Assembly (NCBI RefSeq): GCF_000015565.1 | Contig: NC_008786.1 | Coordinates: forward strand, 124,001 to 188,000 | Direction of reading: 5' to 3' | DNA: 64,000 nucleotides | DNA from: Verminephrobacter eiseniae EF01-2 | Lineage (GTDB): Bacteria > Pseudomonadota > Gammaproteobacteria > Burkholderiales > Burkholderiaceae_C | Shown here: positions 63,003 to 64,000 of the stretch, one piece after another | How the letters are laid out: each line of letters starts with the position of its first letter | Position numbering within the stretch: position 1 is the first letter of the stretch | Made by a program: the position numbers and the translations under genes | The notes under the pieces: model-generated | Database searches by the model: none | What the model saw: the letters and a program-made list of their open reading frames with translations, nothing else | What the model was told of the DNA's origin: nothing

Positions 63003-63923
63003 TCACCGGTACAGCGTTTGCAGCGTGCTGCGTATCAGTTGCGCCATGGCCTGCTGCGTGAGTGTGGCCGGGCGCTGCGAACTGACGGCCATGAACAGCT
63101 TGCTGCGCAGGCGGGTCTGGCTGGCGCCGTCGATCGGCCGGGCGTCGAACGCATCGGGCTTGCCGCAGGTGCTGACCGCGTTCATCGGCAGCACGGCGCA
63201 GCCGGCGCCATCGGCCACTAGGTCGAGGATGGCGGCCACGCCGTCGATTTCCAGGCTGATCTGCGGGCGCTGGCCCCGGGCGGCCAGTTCCGACTCGACC
63301 AGCATGCGGAGGGCGTTCGGGCGCGTGGGGATGACCAGCGGGAAGCGGGACAGTTCATCGAGCGGCAACGGCGCCTGGGCCAGGGCCTCGGCATCGGGCT
63401 GCCCGGGGCTGCGGCGCTGCACCAGGAACAGGTCTTCTTCCAGCAGCGCCGTGGTTTCCATGCCGGGCCCGGACGCGGTGTTGTACAGCAGCGCGATGTC
63501 GAGCAGGCCCGTGGTCAGCAATTCCTGCATGGCCACCGACAAGCCCTCGCTGATGGCCAGCGCCGCATCGGGCAGTTGCGCGCGAAAGGCGCGGGTCAGC
63601 GGCACCGTCAGCACCTTGGCGATGCTCGGCGGCAGGCCGATGGCCACGCGCCCGGCCAGCGCGCCGCGCACGCGACCGAGCTCCTCGCGGGCGCGCGCCA
63701 CCTGGTGCAAGATGCTGCGGCCATGCTTGAGCAGCAACTGGCCGGCCTCGGTGGGGGTGGCGCCCCGACCGTTGCGCAGCAGCAGGCTCTGGCGCAGTTC
63801 CACCTCCAGCAGGCGCACCTGGCGGCTCAGCGCGGGTTGGGCAATGCCCAGCACCACCGAGGCCCGGGTAAAACTGCCCAACTCGGCCACGCGCACAAAG
63901 TATTCGATCTGTCTGAGGTCCAT
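63003..63923 (-). CDS. LysR-family transcriptional regulator
   Basis: A 306-residue LysR protein. The helix-turn-helix occupies residues 1-60 (MDLRQIEYFVRVAELGSFTR, IAQPALSRQVRLLE). The effector domain follows (VAIGLPPSIAKVL, DIALLYNT, VIPTRPNALRMLVE). It resembles NAC/CynR-type regulators of nitrogen or carboxylate metabolism. It converges with the Liv-Bug operon. Whether it regulates that operon is not shown; no clear T-N11-A site was identified. Confidence 0.9.
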   Translation of the reverse strand: MDLRQIEYFVRVAELGSFTRASVVLGIAQPALSRQVRLLEVELRQSLLLRNGRGATPTEAGQLLLKHGRSILHQVARAREELGRVRGALAGRVAIGLPPSIAKVLTVPLTRAFRAQLPDAALAISEGLSVAMQELLTTGLLDIALLYNTASGPGMETTALLEEDLFLVQRRSPGQPDAEALAQAPLPLDELSRFPLVIPTRPNALRMLVESELAARGQRPQISLEIDGVAAILDLVADGAGCAVLPMNAVSTCGKPDAFDARPIDGASQTRLRSKLFMAVSSQRPATLTQQAMAQLIRSTLQTLYR

Positions 63924-64000
63924 GAAACATGCCTATGTGGTTGACCGGCGTCGTTCGCAATGGCGGCAACAGCGTCGGCCGGACGATCGCACCCTCAGAT

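Overview
The window is GC-rich bacterial chromosome, most likely from the Comamonadaceae (Burkholderiales, Betaproteobacteria). The pointers are a metX-metW pair, a kdsD-kdsC-lptC lipopolysaccharide block next to a divergent KefB-type antiporter, four intact Bug (TctC-type) periplasmic receptors, three ABC uptake operons, and glycine-rich RRM proteins. The load of insertion sequences and peptide transporters resembles earthworm-symbiont relatives such as Verminephrobacter, but that genus assignment is inference.

Layout: (1) 1-7148 is a decayed two-gene module: an AlbA_2/GHKL-type ATP-binding protein with a TPR tail, followed by a SNF2-family helicase gene. The helicase gene is cut by a 1.19-kb AT-rich insert and by an intact IS5-family element, and it also carries an exact 141-bp in-frame tandem duplication. 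(2) 7316-18295, all on the minus strand, encodes a peptide/amine ABC transporter, a carboxymuconolactone-decarboxylase-like protein, a glutamine synthetase-like ligase, an iron-containing alcohol dehydrogenase, a class-I C26 amidotransferase-type hydrolase and an aldehyde dehydrogenase. This is the enzyme set expected for gamma-glutamylated amine or amino-alcohol catabolism. An SDR, a LacI-type repressor and a Bug-acyl-CoA ligase pair follow. Related palindromes lie upstream of the transporter, the SDR and the Bug gene, so the LacI protein probably controls all three units. (3) 23548-31150 is an accessory island: an IS481-like remnant, a GIY-YIG protein, an unknown gene cut by an IS630 element, a DUF488 gene, a degenerate ISAs1 element, and a truncated Rhs toxin gene followed by three tandem copies of a membrane protein (probable immunity genes; the middle copy is frameshifted). 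(4) 31228-41502 holds a ferredoxin, a second peptide ABC operon with an amidase, two tandem Bug paralogues and a truncated cyclase-family gene. (5) 42592-56977 is mostly housekeeping: metW-metX, a GDT1/TMEM165-type transporter, two RRM proteins, lptC-kdsC-kdsD, a KefB-type antiporter, a DsbD-type reductase, a DHH phosphoesterase and an EamA transporter. (6) 57158-62854 is a branched-chain amino-acid-type ABC operon ending in a Bug receptor, followed by a convergent LysR gene.

Three repeat families stand out. A 166-bp palindromic MITE with 20-bp terminal inverted repeats occurs three times. A roughly 60-bp repeat forms a six-copy array upstream of an ABC permease gene and also appears as single in-frame insertions in two unrelated proteins, with copy lengths differing by multiples of three. 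Several short tandem repeats sit at gene ends or in signal-peptide regions. No rRNA, tRNA or CRISPR array was recognised.
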